A stretch of 64,000 bases of DNA from Bacillus sp. CHD6a (lineage in GTDB: Bacteria > Bacillota > Bacilli > Bacillales > Bacillaceae_I). Shown piece by piece: positions 47,601-55,875 of the stretch. The notes beneath the pieces are model-generated. The model did not search any database. It worked only from the letters and a program-made list of their open reading frames with translations, and was not told the DNA's origin. Numbering within the stretch: the stretch's first letter is position 1; each line of letters begins with the position of its first letter. A program made the position numbers and the translations under genes. The DNA lies in assembly GCF_001293645.1 (NCBI RefSeq), contig NZ_LBMD01000010.1, positions 1 through 64,000 of the forward strand. Direction: 5' to 3'.

Positions 47601-48175
47601 AAGAGCTGTAAGTAATCTTCTCCATCTAGATATTTTCCATCTAGCGTTTCTTCTAGCTGACGATAGACAACAAGTATGTCTGTGAGTTTTTTAGCTAGCA
47701 TTTTTTCATGCTCAGAAATGGAGACATCTTCTCCAATTCGTACAATTTCCTCATGTAAAAGTTCTGGTGTGACGCAGTAACGTTTAAATTCTGTAATCAT
47801 GCTTTCCATTTGTTCGATGAATCCGAATTGCTCGGCAGACTTTCCAAAAACATGGAACTTACTTTTATGTTCTTCAATTACCTTCCGAAGCAACATATGG
47901 ATACCTGTCTGATCAATATGAAAACGGCTGATACCCCCCACTTCCTGTAAAATTCTCCATGCAAGACGTGTAAAACTGAATACTTGCGCCCGGATCATTC
48001 CCTTAACATCAGGTGACTGCACGATTCGATATTCTGATTGAAAAGTCATCTGTTCCGGCACAAGGTAAACAAGAGGCGGACCTTGTGGATCTTCTTTAAG
48101 CAGTTGAAGAATTTGATCATTGCACCAGGTTGTTTTCCCGCTGCCTGTTCTTCCTATTAAAAATCGTATAGACAC
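44660..48175 (-). CDS. addB: ATP-dependent nuclease subunit B (AddB)
   Basis: 1171 aa, GTG start at 48175 behind GGGGGA. The Walker A GRTGSGKTT lies at residues 8-16, the inactivated-helicase core follows, and the C-terminal nuclease has LLRIIDYKSS. The iron-sulphur cysteines are intact: one in KFSACAFSHF (about residue 795) and three in CTFCSYKSFC (CX2CX5C, near 1120). First gene of addB-addA-sbcD-sbcC, all closely packed. Confidence 0.94.
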   Translation of the reverse strand: MSIRFLIGRTGSGKTTWCNDQILQLLKEDPQGPPLVYLVPEQMTFQSEYRIVQSPDVKGMIRAQVFSFTRLAWRILQEVGGISRFHIDQTGIHMLLRKVIEEHKSKFHVFGKSAEQFGFIEQMESMITEFKRYCVTPELLHEEIVRIGEDVSISEHEKMLAKKLTDILVVYRQLEETLDGKYLDGEDYLQLLAEKIPGSTYIQKADVFIDGFHSFTPQELEVLKKLMKHANSVTISLTADKPYDEEAPYDLHLFRETGKTYQKLKDIALEEGCELEEPVLLQGTARFQHADSLRHMEQYFDVRPTVVYPNMADVSILQAVNRRAEIEGIAREIVSLVRDKGNRYKDIAVIVRNAESYIDLVNTVFKDYDIPFFVDQKRTMLHHPLVELLRSSLEVISRNWRYESVFRCVKTDFFYSQDQDINEMREKTDKLENYCLSYGIQGNRWTMTEPWKYRRFFSVDTEGPYVQTDEEIAYEKEINELREMIVEPLHMLEKRWKKANSIDGYCKALYEYMEDLKIPQKLEARMKKAEEEGNLSAAKENEQVWKAIIQMLDQMVELIGDHPISLTMFMKMVESGLESLRFSLVPPAIDQVIVANFDLSRLTDIKHSFVIGVNDGVIPAKIKDEGFISEEERELLSNYGMELAPTSLERLLDEHFLVYTSFLSPSHHLYISYALADEEGKTLLPSSYIKRIKEMFPFLGEKLLLNEPAELSNEEQLRYIHTPSTTLSNLAVQLQAWMKKYPVEPIWWDVYNTLLENEEWQDKTEHVLRSLFYKNEAKKLKQKVSRELYGNFMEASVSRMEKFSACAFSHFASHGLKLKERKIYRLEAPDIGQLFHAALKHISDKLRQSGNDWKNLTKQECEVLAKEAVHILAPKLQGEILLSSNRFHYIKRKLETIITRASQILSDHSRASKFTPVGLELGFGKQEELPPIQINLPNGVTMELVGRIDRVDKAEGSNGLLLRIIDYKSSNKALDLTEVYYGLALQMLTYLDIVISHSKGWLGNEATPAGVLYFHVHNPMIKTNGMKPEDIIEEEIFKSFKMKGLLLGDEESVKLMDQTLETGHSKIVSAALKKNGGFQANSSIASEEEFTQLRTYVRKTFEEIGMKISEGETGIAPYKLKNQTPCTFCSYKSFCQFDTSLDENEYRVLSTIPKNEVISSMKTKLEGGEES

Positions 48176-48235
48176 AAGCTATCCCCCATTTTCCCATTTC
48201 AAAAAAATAATACGTACTTATGTTCTTCTTATTCT

Positions 48236-48265
48236 ATTGTACTGAAAAACTATTATTATTGCCAA
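48236..48265 (-). promoter_or_regulatory. Possible SigA promoter of addB
   Basis: Minus strand TTGGCA (48260-48265), 18-bp spacer, TACAAT (48236-48241), 60 bp before the GTG start. Confidence 0.4.
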
Positions 48266-48334
48266 CGAGTTACTTTCAAGAGCGGAACCGGTCAAACACC
48301 CATCGCATAAGGTAACATGGGCAGGTGAACGGAA

Positions 48335-49477
48335 ATGGAACAAAGAAAAAACCATTATTTTTCAGCAACCTTATTCATTGTCATGGGATTTTTTGTGGTC
48401 TGTAGCCTTTATACGTTAATTCCACTTTACAATTCAATTAGCTTAGAGTGGAATGTTCCCAAACAAAACGTAATCGTAGCCAGCAGTTTTTTCAGCATTT
48501 TCTATGCGATAGGACTATTGATGTTCGGTCCATTATCCGATCAATTTGGAAGAAAAACAATTATTAGCTATGGCTTTCTGTTTTCGGCTATCGCTACCAT
48601 ACTCGTTGCGCAATCTACGGATATATCTCACTTGTATGTCGCCCGCTCTTTTCAAGGATTTACCCTCGGTTGCTTTGCACCAGTTGCTTTTGCCTATTGC
48701 TTTGACCATTTTTTACCATCTCTTCGTAACTTTACGATCTCTCTAATTAATGCAGGCTTTTTGTTATCCGGCATCTTCGGACCTATGATAAGCGAAACAA
48801 TAGCTGCTTCTTTTCAATGGGAAGGCGTATTTATTTTCTTTTCCCTTTTTTACTTTGTGCTGTTCTTGTTTGCCCGCCTCTTATTAAGCCCATCCAATTC
48901 ATTGATCCTTACAAAGGACAAACCTTGGAAACATTTTTCCACTCTCTTGGCTGACCGTGATTTAAGAATTTTATATATGATTGTTTTTTCTTTGCTGCTC
49001 TCCTTTGTGACTTTCTACGACAGCCTATTCCAATACTTCACTACAGTTTTTCCAAATCAATCTTTTTTGTTGGTCCGCTCTATTGGACTTATTGGTACTG
49101 TTTCTTGCCTGTTTTCTGATTTAGTAATGAGGACCATGCGCACTAAGCGATTACTTATTTATTGTTCGTTAAGCGTTTCTATTTCGTTATTCATTATGAT
49201 GTTTTTTTATAAAAATCTATTTGTGATTGGGGCTTTTTCTGTCATTTATGTAGCTGCCATCTCCTTTTTTCTACCAGCAATCATTACGTATATTGGGGTA
49301 TTAGGCAGAAATCATAGAGGAAGTGCCATCTCTTTGTATTCTTTCACATTGTTAATTGGCACGGCGGTCAGCCCTATCATAAGCCACAACTTTTCGTTTT
49401 TATCTGTCTTGGGCTTTTTAGGAATATGGTTTTTACTGAATGCTATTTTAATTTTGAGAATCAGAAGAGATACGTAA
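48335..49477 (+). CDS. MFS transporter (DHA1-like)
   Basis: A 380-aa transporter with about 12 helices. The MFS motif A is GPLSDQFGRKT between helices 2 and 3 (about residues 68-78), and a partial motif C-like GFLLSGIFGPMI follows in helix 5. AGGTGA lies 6 nt before ATG 48335. The family fits drug or sugar-efflux exporters; the substrate is unknown. It is divergent from addB, and B. subtilis also has an MFS gene (yhjO) near addB. Downstream lies repeat copy C, then a terminator. Confidence 0.85.
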   Translation: MEQRKNHYFSATLFIVMGFFVVCSLYTLIPLYNSISLEWNVPKQNVIVASSFFSIFYAIGLLMFGPLSDQFGRKTIISYGFLFSAIATILVAQSTDISHLYVARSFQGFTLGCFAPVAFAYCFDHFLPSLRNFTISLINAGFLLSGIFGPMISETIAASFQWEGVFIFFSLFYFVLFLFARLLLSPSNSLILTKDKPWKHFSTLLADRDLRILYMIVFSLLLSFVTFYDSLFQYFTTVFPNQSFLLVRSIGLIGTVSCLFSDLVMRTMRTKRLLIYCSLSVSISLFIMMFFYKNLFVIGAFSVIYVAAISFFLPAIITYIGVLGRNHRGSAISLYSFTLLIGTAVSPIISHNFSFLSVLGFLGIWFLLNAILILRIRRDT

Positions 49478-49529
49478 GAAAAACAGAGCAATACCTAATC
49501 GGTCCTTTTTATTTGCATCGTATTACTCC

Positions 49530-49716
49530 GCTGTTCCTTTCTGCAAATGGCTTCGCTTTCCGCGGGACGGTGCTCGAGCCTCCCTCACTTCGTTACGGTG
49601 TCTCAACCTACCGTTTCGCCCGCGGATGGAAGGGACAGGTGAGACCCAGGAAGGCGAAGCCTGAGGAGGCTCACGGACCGCCCGCAGGCAAGCGAAGCGC
49701 CTGGAACGGAAATCAA
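49530..49716. repeat. Dispersed structured repeat, copy C (187 bp)
   Basis: The left part (GCTGTTCCTTTCTGCAAATG to GTCTCAACCTACCG) equals copies A and B1. The right part (GGACAGGTGAGACCC to CTGGAACGGAAATCAA) equals copies B2 and D3. It is thus a fused left-plus-right element. It lies in the convergent gap between the MFS gene and yidC2. Confidence 0.85.
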
Positions 49717-49740
49717 CTGTATTATAGATTTTTCATGCAA

Positions 49741-49779
49741 AAAAACCTCCAACTTCCCTAATAGGAGGTTGGAGGTTTT
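49741..49779. terminator. Terminator of yidC2 (bidirectional)
   Basis: AAAACCTCCAAC pairs with GTTGGAGGTTTT around a 14-nt loop, A and T runs on either side. Confidence 0.85.
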
Positions 49780-49785
49780 GTCCTA

Positions 49786-50556
49786 TTATGTGCTAGGAAC
49801 GACTGTTGCTTCTTCCATCTGCTTCAATGTTTTCATTCGTTTTTTCAAATAGAGACCTTGCCCAATACCGAAGATATTTCCTATCACCCAGTAAAGTGCT
49901 AATGCAGAAGGCAACGTCAATCCGGCAATTAATATAAACACGGGGATTATATTCATGACCATTTTCATCTGTGGCTGTACATCATTCGTAAGCGTGACTC
50001 TTGTTTGAATGAATGTCGTAATAGCTGCCACAACCGGTAGAATATAAAATGGATCCGGCTGACCGAGACTTACCCAAAAGAAAGAGTGCTCGGCTATTTC
50101 TGTCGTTCTTCCAATTGCATAATAGAAAGCCATAATCACAGGCATCTGAATCAACATTGGAAAACAACCAGCGGCAGGGTTCACTTTGTGCGTCTGGTAC
50201 AGCGTCATTAATTCTTTTTGCATTTCCTTTTGATCGTCTGCATTCTTTTTGTCTTTATATTTTTTTTGCAATGCTTCCATTTCTGGCTTAAGTTTTTGCA
50301 TGGCAAGCATGTTTTTCTGCTGCTTCAATGCCAATGGCAAGATAAGTGTACGAATCGCAATTGTAACGATGATGATAGATATACCATAGCTTCCACTAGT
50401 CCATTCTGCCACGGTTGTCAGCGCTAGGGATAACGGATAGACATAATAATGATTCCAAACTCCAGAACTATCTGCCGTGATGGGCTCACTCATGTTACAA
50501 CCTGTTAAAAATGCCAATAAAAATATAACTAAACTTACTGTCCAAAACTTTCTCAT
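49786..50556 (-). CDS. yidC2: YidC/Oxa1-type membrane insertase, lipoprotein (YidC2/YqjG-like)
   Basis: A 256-aa protein. Lipoprotein signal with lipobox LTGC (Cys20), an extracellular loop, then five helices of the YidC core: YGISIIIVTIAIRTLILPLA with the conserved groove Arg, a cytoplasmic coiled-coil hairpin rich in Lys (KPEMEALQKKYKD), NPAAGCFPMLIQMPVIMAFY, and a basic C-terminus (KKRMKTLK). It inserts membrane proteins. GGAGG 7 nt upstream of ATG 50556 is sequestered in a hairpin formed with the end of the preceding ORF, the arrangement known for mifM-yidC2. Confidence 0.93.
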   Translation of the reverse strand: MRKFWTVSLVIFLLAFLTGCNMSEPITADSSGVWNHYYVYPLSLALTTVAEWTSGSYGISIIIVTIAIRTLILPLALKQQKNMLAMQKLKPEMEALQKKYKDKKNADDQKEMQKELMTLYQTHKVNPAAGCFPMLIQMPVIMAFYYAIGRTTEIAEHSFFWVSLGQPDPFYILPVVAAITTFIQTRVTLTNDVQPQMKMVMNIIPVFILIAGLTLPSALALYWVIGNIFGIGQGLYLKKRMKTLKQMEEATVVPST

Positions 50557-50560
50557 ATAA

Positions 50561-50617
50561 ATTCCTCCTACTTTTCACAAAATTATTCACTCATGTTTGT
50601 ATAGTAGAAAGAGGAAT
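50561..50617 (-). promoter_or_regulatory. Hairpin sequestering the yidC2 ribosome binding site
   Basis: On the minus-strand mRNA, AUUCCUC (50617 to 50611) inside the last mifM codons pairs with GAGGAAU (50567 to 50561), which contains the yidC2 Shine-Dalgarno. CUAC (50607-50604) pairs with GUAG (50571-50568) just inside, with a UUU bulge. A ribosome halted on the DEED codons would cover or melt the 5' arm and free the site. Confidence 0.78.
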
Positions 50618-50855
50618 CTTCTTCATCTAAGGTTGCTTCTTTTGTCGGCCGTTTTCTATATATGAATGTAATAAGCCTTCTCCGCTTACCAATAATAGAC
50701 TGCAATTTATTCGTTTCAAGGTCCAAGGATGTCGTATAACCACTGTGTTGATAAACCACATACTTGGAATCCACAAAAAAGCAGAACGTCAACAGGCAAA
50801 GTACCGCGGCTGTTACATATGGTGCGTATAGTAAAATATCAAGATAAAATTCCAT
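50583..50855 (-). CDS. mifM: MifM-like regulatory arrest peptide upstream of yidC2
   Basis: ATG 50855 with AAGGTGAT 8-9 nt upstream gives 90 aa; a GTG five codons earlier lies in that site. One N-terminal transmembrane helix (about residues 8-28, PYVTAAVLCLLTFCFFV), a linker, a basic stretch (GKRRRLITFIYRKR) and an acidic DEED at residues 77-80, close to the end. In B. subtilis, MifM stalls its ribosome at a run of acidic residues until YidC activity pulls the chain, thereby controlling yidC2. Size, topology, acidic run, gene order and the hairpin all fit; sequence identity elsewhere seems low. Confidence 0.82.
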   Translation of the reverse strand: MEFYLDILLYAPYVTAAVLCLLTFCFFVDSKYVVYQHSGYTTSLDLETNKLQSIIGKRRRLITFIYRKRPTKEATLDEEDSSFYYTNMSE

Positions 50856-50945
50856 ATTATATGCAATCACCTTTTTAACTGAATATAGTAGATACTACTT
50901 GTACGATTGATGAACTATAATGTTTCATTTAAAGTATATCCCTAC

Positions 50946-50993
50946 AATAAAAAGATACACCTAGTATGCAATAAATGCTAGGTGTATCTTTTT
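50946..50993 (-). terminator. Terminator of the acyl-CoA synthetase gene
   Basis: AAAAGATACACCTAG pairs with CTAGGTGTATCTTTT around an inner ATGCA/TGCAT-like loop; T run on the minus strand. Confidence 0.85.
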
Positions 50994-51005
50994 GTTAATT
51001 TACGA

Positions 51006-52502
51006 CTATACATGTTCTTCTTTATTTTGATTATGAGCATATAGATTCCTAAAAGAATTTTGTAGATTCTTTTTATCCAATTTCCCTACGGCGGTTTTAG
51101 GTATTTCCGGAACAAAGACTATTTTCTTCGGTATTTTATAAACTCCGATTCTGGATTTGCAGAAGGTCAGCAACTCTCTCTCAGAAGTTTGCCTTTTACT
51201 AGATACAATGGCAATTACCGCCTCTCCCCAAACTGGGTGTGGTACACCAATAACACAAGCCTCCTTGACCGCTTCATGCTGACAGAGTATTTGCTCCACT
51301 TCCAATGGATAAACATTTTCGCCGCCTGAAATGATCATATCTTTCGTCCTACCAACTATATAGAAATAACCTTCCTCATCTCTTCGACCCAAGTCACCTG
51401 TTCTCAGCCAGCCATCACGTTTGACTTTCTTGGTTTCTTCTTCTTTCTCCCAATATTCAGAGAAGACATGGGAACCTCGAATATATATTTCTCCGACCTC
51501 TTCCTCTGTCGCTTCTAAGCTATCATTTACCATCAATTTCACTTCATTAAATAGCATTGCTTTGCCGACTGATCCCTTTTTTCCGTATGCCTCGTAAGGA
51601 TCAATGTAGAAATTGTTTGGTCCTGCTTCTGTTAGTCCGTATCCTTCTTTAAACAACTTCCCCTTCTGGTAGAATGCTTCGTAAATTTCTAATGGACAAG
51701 GGGCACCACCCGAAAGAAATGTTTTCATGGTTGGAAAGTCTGTTCCATGAAAATGAGGATGCTCAATCAGCATGCTATACATGGTTGGGACCATTAAGGT
51801 AATGGTACACTTATACAAATTTAGTAGTTTGATGGCTTTTTCCGAATCAAAACTCCTCATCAGGACAACGGTCCCACCTGCCATAAGCAGTGGAGTCGAC
51901 AAGGCATTAAGCCCCCCTGTATGAAACATAGGCAGGCAAGTCAGGGTGGTATCTTCACCATGAAGTCCCCAGCTTACAATAGTATTGATGGCATTCCATG
52001 TAATGTTTTCATTAGTAAGAATTACTCCTTTTGGATGGCCGGTTGTGCCCCCTGTATAGATAATGGCCGCCGCGTCATGGAATCGTGTGGGGGGTGAACC
52101 AATCTTTTGCATTTCTTTTGTCGCCAATTCATCAAGTGAAAACACCTGACATTCCAACTGTTTTGATTCCTCTAAATAATCATCATGCACGATCACACAA
52201 TTAGCTTTGCAATCTCTTACTATATAGTTCCATTCATTTTCCGCCAGTCTCCAATTAATTGGTACAAAAATTGCCCCTATCTCTCTACAAGCAAAAAGCA
52301 AATCAAAGTACACTATATGATTGGGTGACAACAGAGCCACTCGATCTCCTGCTCCAACACCAGCAGATAACAATCTCCCCGCCATATCTCTTGATCGATC
52401 GTACATTTGCTTATAATTCCATTTTTCTCCCGTTTCGCCGTCTATCACTGCGATTTTATATGGAGAATGTTGTGAACGCTTCTGTAACCAAGAACCATTC
52501 AT
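51006..52502 (-). CDS. AMP-forming acyl-CoA synthetase
   Basis: A 498-aa enzyme if it starts at ATG 52502 (MNGSWLQKRS); ATG 52514 or TTG 52529 are possible and the AGGGGAG site does not decide. ANL-family motifs: YTGGTTGHPKG (P-loop), the A5-like GYGLTEAGP, WLRTGDLGRRDEEGYF (A8) and the late catalytic Lys in TAVGKLDKK. The N-terminal region fits fatty-acid or aryl-acid ligases; the substrate is unknown. It stands alone with its own terminator. It might supply CoA esters to the acyl-modifying operon at 55.9-63.4 kb, but no direct link is visible. Confidence 0.85.
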   Translation of the reverse strand: MNGSWLQKRSQHSPYKIAVIDGETGEKWNYKQMYDRSRDMAGRLLSAGVGAGDRVALLSPNHIVYFDLLFACREIGAIFVPINWRLAENEWNYIVRDCKANCVIVHDDYLEESKQLECQVFSLDELATKEMQKIGSPPTRFHDAAAIIYTGGTTGHPKGVILTNENITWNAINTIVSWGLHGEDTTLTCLPMFHTGGLNALSTPLLMAGGTVVLMRSFDSEKAIKLLNLYKCTITLMVPTMYSMLIEHPHFHGTDFPTMKTFLSGGAPCPLEIYEAFYQKGKLFKEGYGLTEAGPNNFYIDPYEAYGKKGSVGKAMLFNEVKLMVNDSLEATEEEVGEIYIRGSHVFSEYWEKEEETKKVKRDGWLRTGDLGRRDEEGYFYIVGRTKDMIISGGENVYPLEVEQILCQHEAVKEACVIGVPHPVWGEAVIAIVSSKRQTSERELLTFCKSRIGVYKIPKKIVFVPEIPKTAVGKLDKKNLQNSFRNLYAHNQNKEEHV

Positions 52503-52581
52503 TTCCACTTCCATCTCTCCCCTACACAATACAAGATACTCATACTATAGGAGATGAGAGTTACAGAAGGGTTACAACAAA

Positions 52582-52614
52582 AAAAGGGCATCCATATTAT
52601 GATGGATACCCTTT
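52582..52614 (-). terminator. Terminator of the RND efflux gene
   Basis: AAAAGGGCATCCAT pairs with ATGGATACCCTTTT (one mismatch) around a short loop. Confidence 0.75.
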
Positions 52615-52623
52615 TCACATTAC

Positions 52624-55600
52624 TTAAGCTTCTTTCACTTTCTTTCGTTTGATGACAATATAAAATGCCGGTACAAACAACAACGTAAAGAATGTGGAGA
52701 AGAAAATTCCTGAAATAATGGAAATGGCAAGTGGCGTAAATAATACATCTCCACTAAACGCGATTGGAAGTAAAGCGGCAATAGACGTAAAGGCTGTCAG
52801 AACCACCGGTCGCAACCTTGCTTTACCTGAATCGATCACCGCTTCACTCAGGGTTGCCCCCTCTTGCAAACGGTATTCCATGAATTCAATGAATACTGTA
52901 GCATTCCTTACCACGATTCCCGCAAGCGATACAATCCCCATCATCGCCATGAAACCGAGGCCGGTTTGAGTGATGAACAAGCCTATCATCGCCCCAGAAA
53001 TAGCCAAGTAAACGGAACTCATGATTAACAAAGGCAATCTTAATGAATTGAACTGAACAACCATTAAAATATATATCAAGAAAATGACGATCAAGAACAG
53101 TTTTCCTACTTCAATAAAGAAGTCACTTCTTGCAGAAGATTCTCCTCCAACCGAAACGGAAATACTATCTGATTCATAGGATGCTGCGATTTCTTTCACT
53201 TCTGCCTCTAACTTCTGTTTGTCATCCTCTCCAGGATATACACGTACCGTTATGGTTCTGTCCCCATCCTTATGAGGAATTAATGGCAATACTTCTGTTT
53301 CTTCAACAGACACAAGCTCCGATAGCGGGATGAGAACCGGTGCCCCAAATTCCGACGTTTCTGTTTTACTCGGAAGCTCCAATGCTTCAAGGTTTATCAT
53401 TTCTCCATCTTCTACAAGGTCTTGAACAATGGTAAGTGTTTCTCTCTCTAGACCTGCTTCATAAGACCCAACCGGGATTCCTTCTGTCACAAGCCTGATC
53501 TGATTACTTATTTCTTGAGCGGTAATTCCATGCTCTTCCATAGCTTCTCTGTTTGGAACATAATTAATAGTAGGTTGTGCCGATCCTACGTCATCAATAA
53601 CCGCTCCGCTACCTTCTAAGCTTTTAATCTCTTCTTTCATCCCGTTAACGGAATCCATGAGATTTTCTATGTCTTCCCCAACAACCGTCAATGCGATAGG
53701 AGCTCCTACAGGCGGACCTGCTTCAATGGTAGAAAGCATTACGACGGCGTCTGGATTTTCATCTCGTAATTCAGGCTGCCATTTGGCAATCGTGTCTGCA
53801 GCAGACTGCTGCTCCCGGTCGACTCTTAAGACAATCTGCCCAGTGTTCTCACCTGAATTGGATAGTGTGCTGCCAAATATCCCAGGTTCACCGCTTCCAG
53901 CAAAGATGGTCGTTTCGTAAACAGCACTATCTGTTTTGATGCTCTCTTCCATTTGTTGAAGCCTTGATTCTGTCTCTTCCAGTGGTGTCCCAGCTGGATA
54001 TGTGACGGACACGGTCACCTCTTCACGATCAGCACTAGGGAAGAATACGACCGGAATAAATGGAACCAGTGCGTAACTTGCAGTACAGAATATAAGAACA
54101 GCAAGGCCTGTGAGGAGAGGTTTTTTCACTACCTTTGTTAAAATTTTTGTACTGTACCAGTTCCCCGCCTTATCAAATTGAGACCCTAGCAAACCATCTT
54201 TTCCTTGTTTGCCTGTCTTTTTCTTTTGACGCCATGCCATGAAAATCGGCACAATGGTCAAAGCGACAATCGTGGAACCGATGATTGTAGCAATAAGAAC
54301 GGTCGGAAGTGCAGAAATAAAAGCACCGTTTGGCCCACCTAGGAAAGTCAATGGCAAGAAAGTAAAGACGATGGCCAAGGTGGAGGTAATGATGGATACC
54401 CTAACTTCTTTCGTTCCGGTAATTGCGCCTTTTAACGGGCCATCACCAAGTTGGTAACGTCTTTGGATGTTATCATTTACTACGATGGCATCGTCCACCA
54501 GTATTCCTAAGGCAATGATGATTCCGATAATGGAAATCTGGTTTAGATCAACATTTGCATATGGTAAAGGGATTAATCCAAGCGCAATCGATATTGGAAT
54601 AGAGATTGCCACCAGTATTGCTGAAACTGTATTTAATCCAAAAAACGTAATTAATACTACTGCTAAAATAGAGATCAGGAAGGAAATTCCCAAGTCTTTG
54701 AAAATTTTAGACACAATCTCATTTTGCGTATAATAAAGTTCCATCTCCACTTCTTCTGGAAGGTCTTTAGCGAGACGTTCCATTTCTTCATCCACAGTGG
54801 CATTCAACGATGGAATGTCTACTCCTTTTTCTTGCATGATCGTCAATGAAATAGCAGGTGAGCCATCATACGTTATTAAATCTTTTTGTTCTGTCGGTAT
54901 TTGCGTTAAATTTGCAACATCCCCGACATAAAGCGCATTTCCTTCTTCATCCTTTTTCAGAAATACATTTTCTACTTCTTCAATGTTTTCAATATGTTCA
55001 AATGTCAGCTGGGAAATCTGGTTATCTTCCTGCTGACTACCAAGAGGGGTGATTTGCAATTCATTTTGAATAGCCGTTATTACATCAGGAAGTAGTACCC
55101 TCTCTTCTTGCATGGTTTCTGAATTCAAGTTAAGGGTGTAGCTCGATTCTTCTAACCCTTTTATTGTAATTTTTCGAACACCATCAATATCCTCCAGTTG
55201 AGGGACCCAACCTTCAATGATGTCCTTTTGCTCTAATAACAGGGAACGGTCTTCATGTAAGATGTGGTACGAAGCAATGGCTCCCATTTGAATATCCGTG
55301 TTAATTGACGGCTCAAAAGCGTCTTCTGGAAACTCACGGCTTACATCCGAAACTTTTTGCTGAACCTGGGAGAATACTTTATCCCTGTCCGCATCATCAG
55401 TAAGTTCCATCACAATATTAGAGATGCCTAGTCCTGAAACAGATGAGACACTGTCCATTCCGTCAATATCTAATAGTTCTTTTTCAAGCGGGGTGGTAAT
55501 ATCGCGTTCTACTACGTTTGGAGCAGCACCTGGATACACGGTGGTGATGGTTCCTACATTTAATGAGATTTCGGGAATCTCTCGTTTTGGTATTTGAAAA

Positions 55601-55680
55601 TAGGTCAAGGAACCAATGACCACCAATAATAGTAAAAATATTAGAGTTACTTTTGGCTTTTTAATAAGCGCATTAAACAC
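52624..55680 (-). CDS. RND-family efflux transporter (AcrB/SwrC-like)
   Basis: GTG start at 55680 behind AGGAGG; 1018 aa. Twelve-helix RND architecture with two large extracytoplasmic loops. The N-terminus has IPKREIPEISLNVGTITTVY and PNVVERDITTPLEKEL. The helix-4 proton-relay stretch ILVDDAIVVNDNIQRRYQLG contains the Asp-Asp pair. The second-half end LPIAFSGDVLFTPLAISIIS is typical. Most similar in type to Bacillus SwrC/YerP, which exports surfactin-like compounds. No membrane-fusion or outer-membrane partner gene is adjacent; in a Gram-positive a lone RND is normal. Confidence 0.88.
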   Translation of the reverse strand: MFNALIKKPKVTLIFLLLLVVIGSLTYFQIPKREIPEISLNVGTITTVYPGAAPNVVERDITTPLEKELLDIDGMDSVSSVSGLGISNIVMELTDDADRDKVFSQVQQKVSDVSREFPEDAFEPSINTDIQMGAIASYHILHEDRSLLLEQKDIIEGWVPQLEDIDGVRKITIKGLEESSYTLNLNSETMQEERVLLPDVITAIQNELQITPLGSQQEDNQISQLTFEHIENIEEVENVFLKKDEEGNALYVGDVANLTQIPTEQKDLITYDGSPAISLTIMQEKGVDIPSLNATVDEEMERLAKDLPEEVEMELYYTQNEIVSKIFKDLGISFLISILAVVLITFFGLNTVSAILVAISIPISIALGLIPLPYANVDLNQISIIGIIIALGILVDDAIVVNDNIQRRYQLGDGPLKGAITGTKEVRVSIITSTLAIVFTFLPLTFLGGPNGAFISALPTVLIATIIGSTIVALTIVPIFMAWRQKKKTGKQGKDGLLGSQFDKAGNWYSTKILTKVVKKPLLTGLAVLIFCTASYALVPFIPVVFFPSADREEVTVSVTYPAGTPLEETESRLQQMEESIKTDSAVYETTIFAGSGEPGIFGSTLSNSGENTGQIVLRVDREQQSAADTIAKWQPELRDENPDAVVMLSTIEAGPPVGAPIALTVVGEDIENLMDSVNGMKEEIKSLEGSGAVIDDVGSAQPTINYVPNREAMEEHGITAQEISNQIRLVTEGIPVGSYEAGLERETLTIVQDLVEDGEMINLEALELPSKTETSEFGAPVLIPLSELVSVEETEVLPLIPHKDGDRTITVRVYPGEDDKQKLEAEVKEIAASYESDSISVSVGGESSARSDFFIEVGKLFLIVIFLIYILMVVQFNSLRLPLLIMSSVYLAISGAMIGLFITQTGLGFMAMMGIVSLAGIVVRNATVFIEFMEYRLQEGATLSEAVIDSGKARLRPVVLTAFTSIAALLPIAFSGDVLFTPLAISIISGIFFSTFFTLLFVPAFYIVIKRKKVKEA

Positions 55681-55827
55681 CTGAATGTCCTCCTATACTC
55701 AATTATTCAAATTTGACTATTTATCCTGAATTCATCATAAGGTGTGGGTATTAGTCTTGGCAAGGATGAATATGCTTTGGTGTGTTTTGTTTTATTTTTC
55801 GTCAAAACTTCAGAATGGTATACAAAA

Positions 55828-55855
55828 AAACTAGGTGCTAATTAGCACCTAGTTT
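55828..55855. terminator. Palindromic terminator between the SDR operon and the RND gene
   Basis: AAACTAGGTGCTAA and its exact complement TTAGCACCTAGTTT form a 28-bp perfect palindrome, 20 bp past the stop of the last operon gene. The rest of 55681-55827 shows nothing I recognise. Confidence 0.8.
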
Positions 55856-55875
55856 AAAAGTAAACTGTTTATTTA

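Noticed and set aside
52624-55680. RND pump missing its membrane-fusion partner as an anomaly
   Set aside because: Single-gene RND transporters such as SwrC are usual in Gram-positive bacteria.
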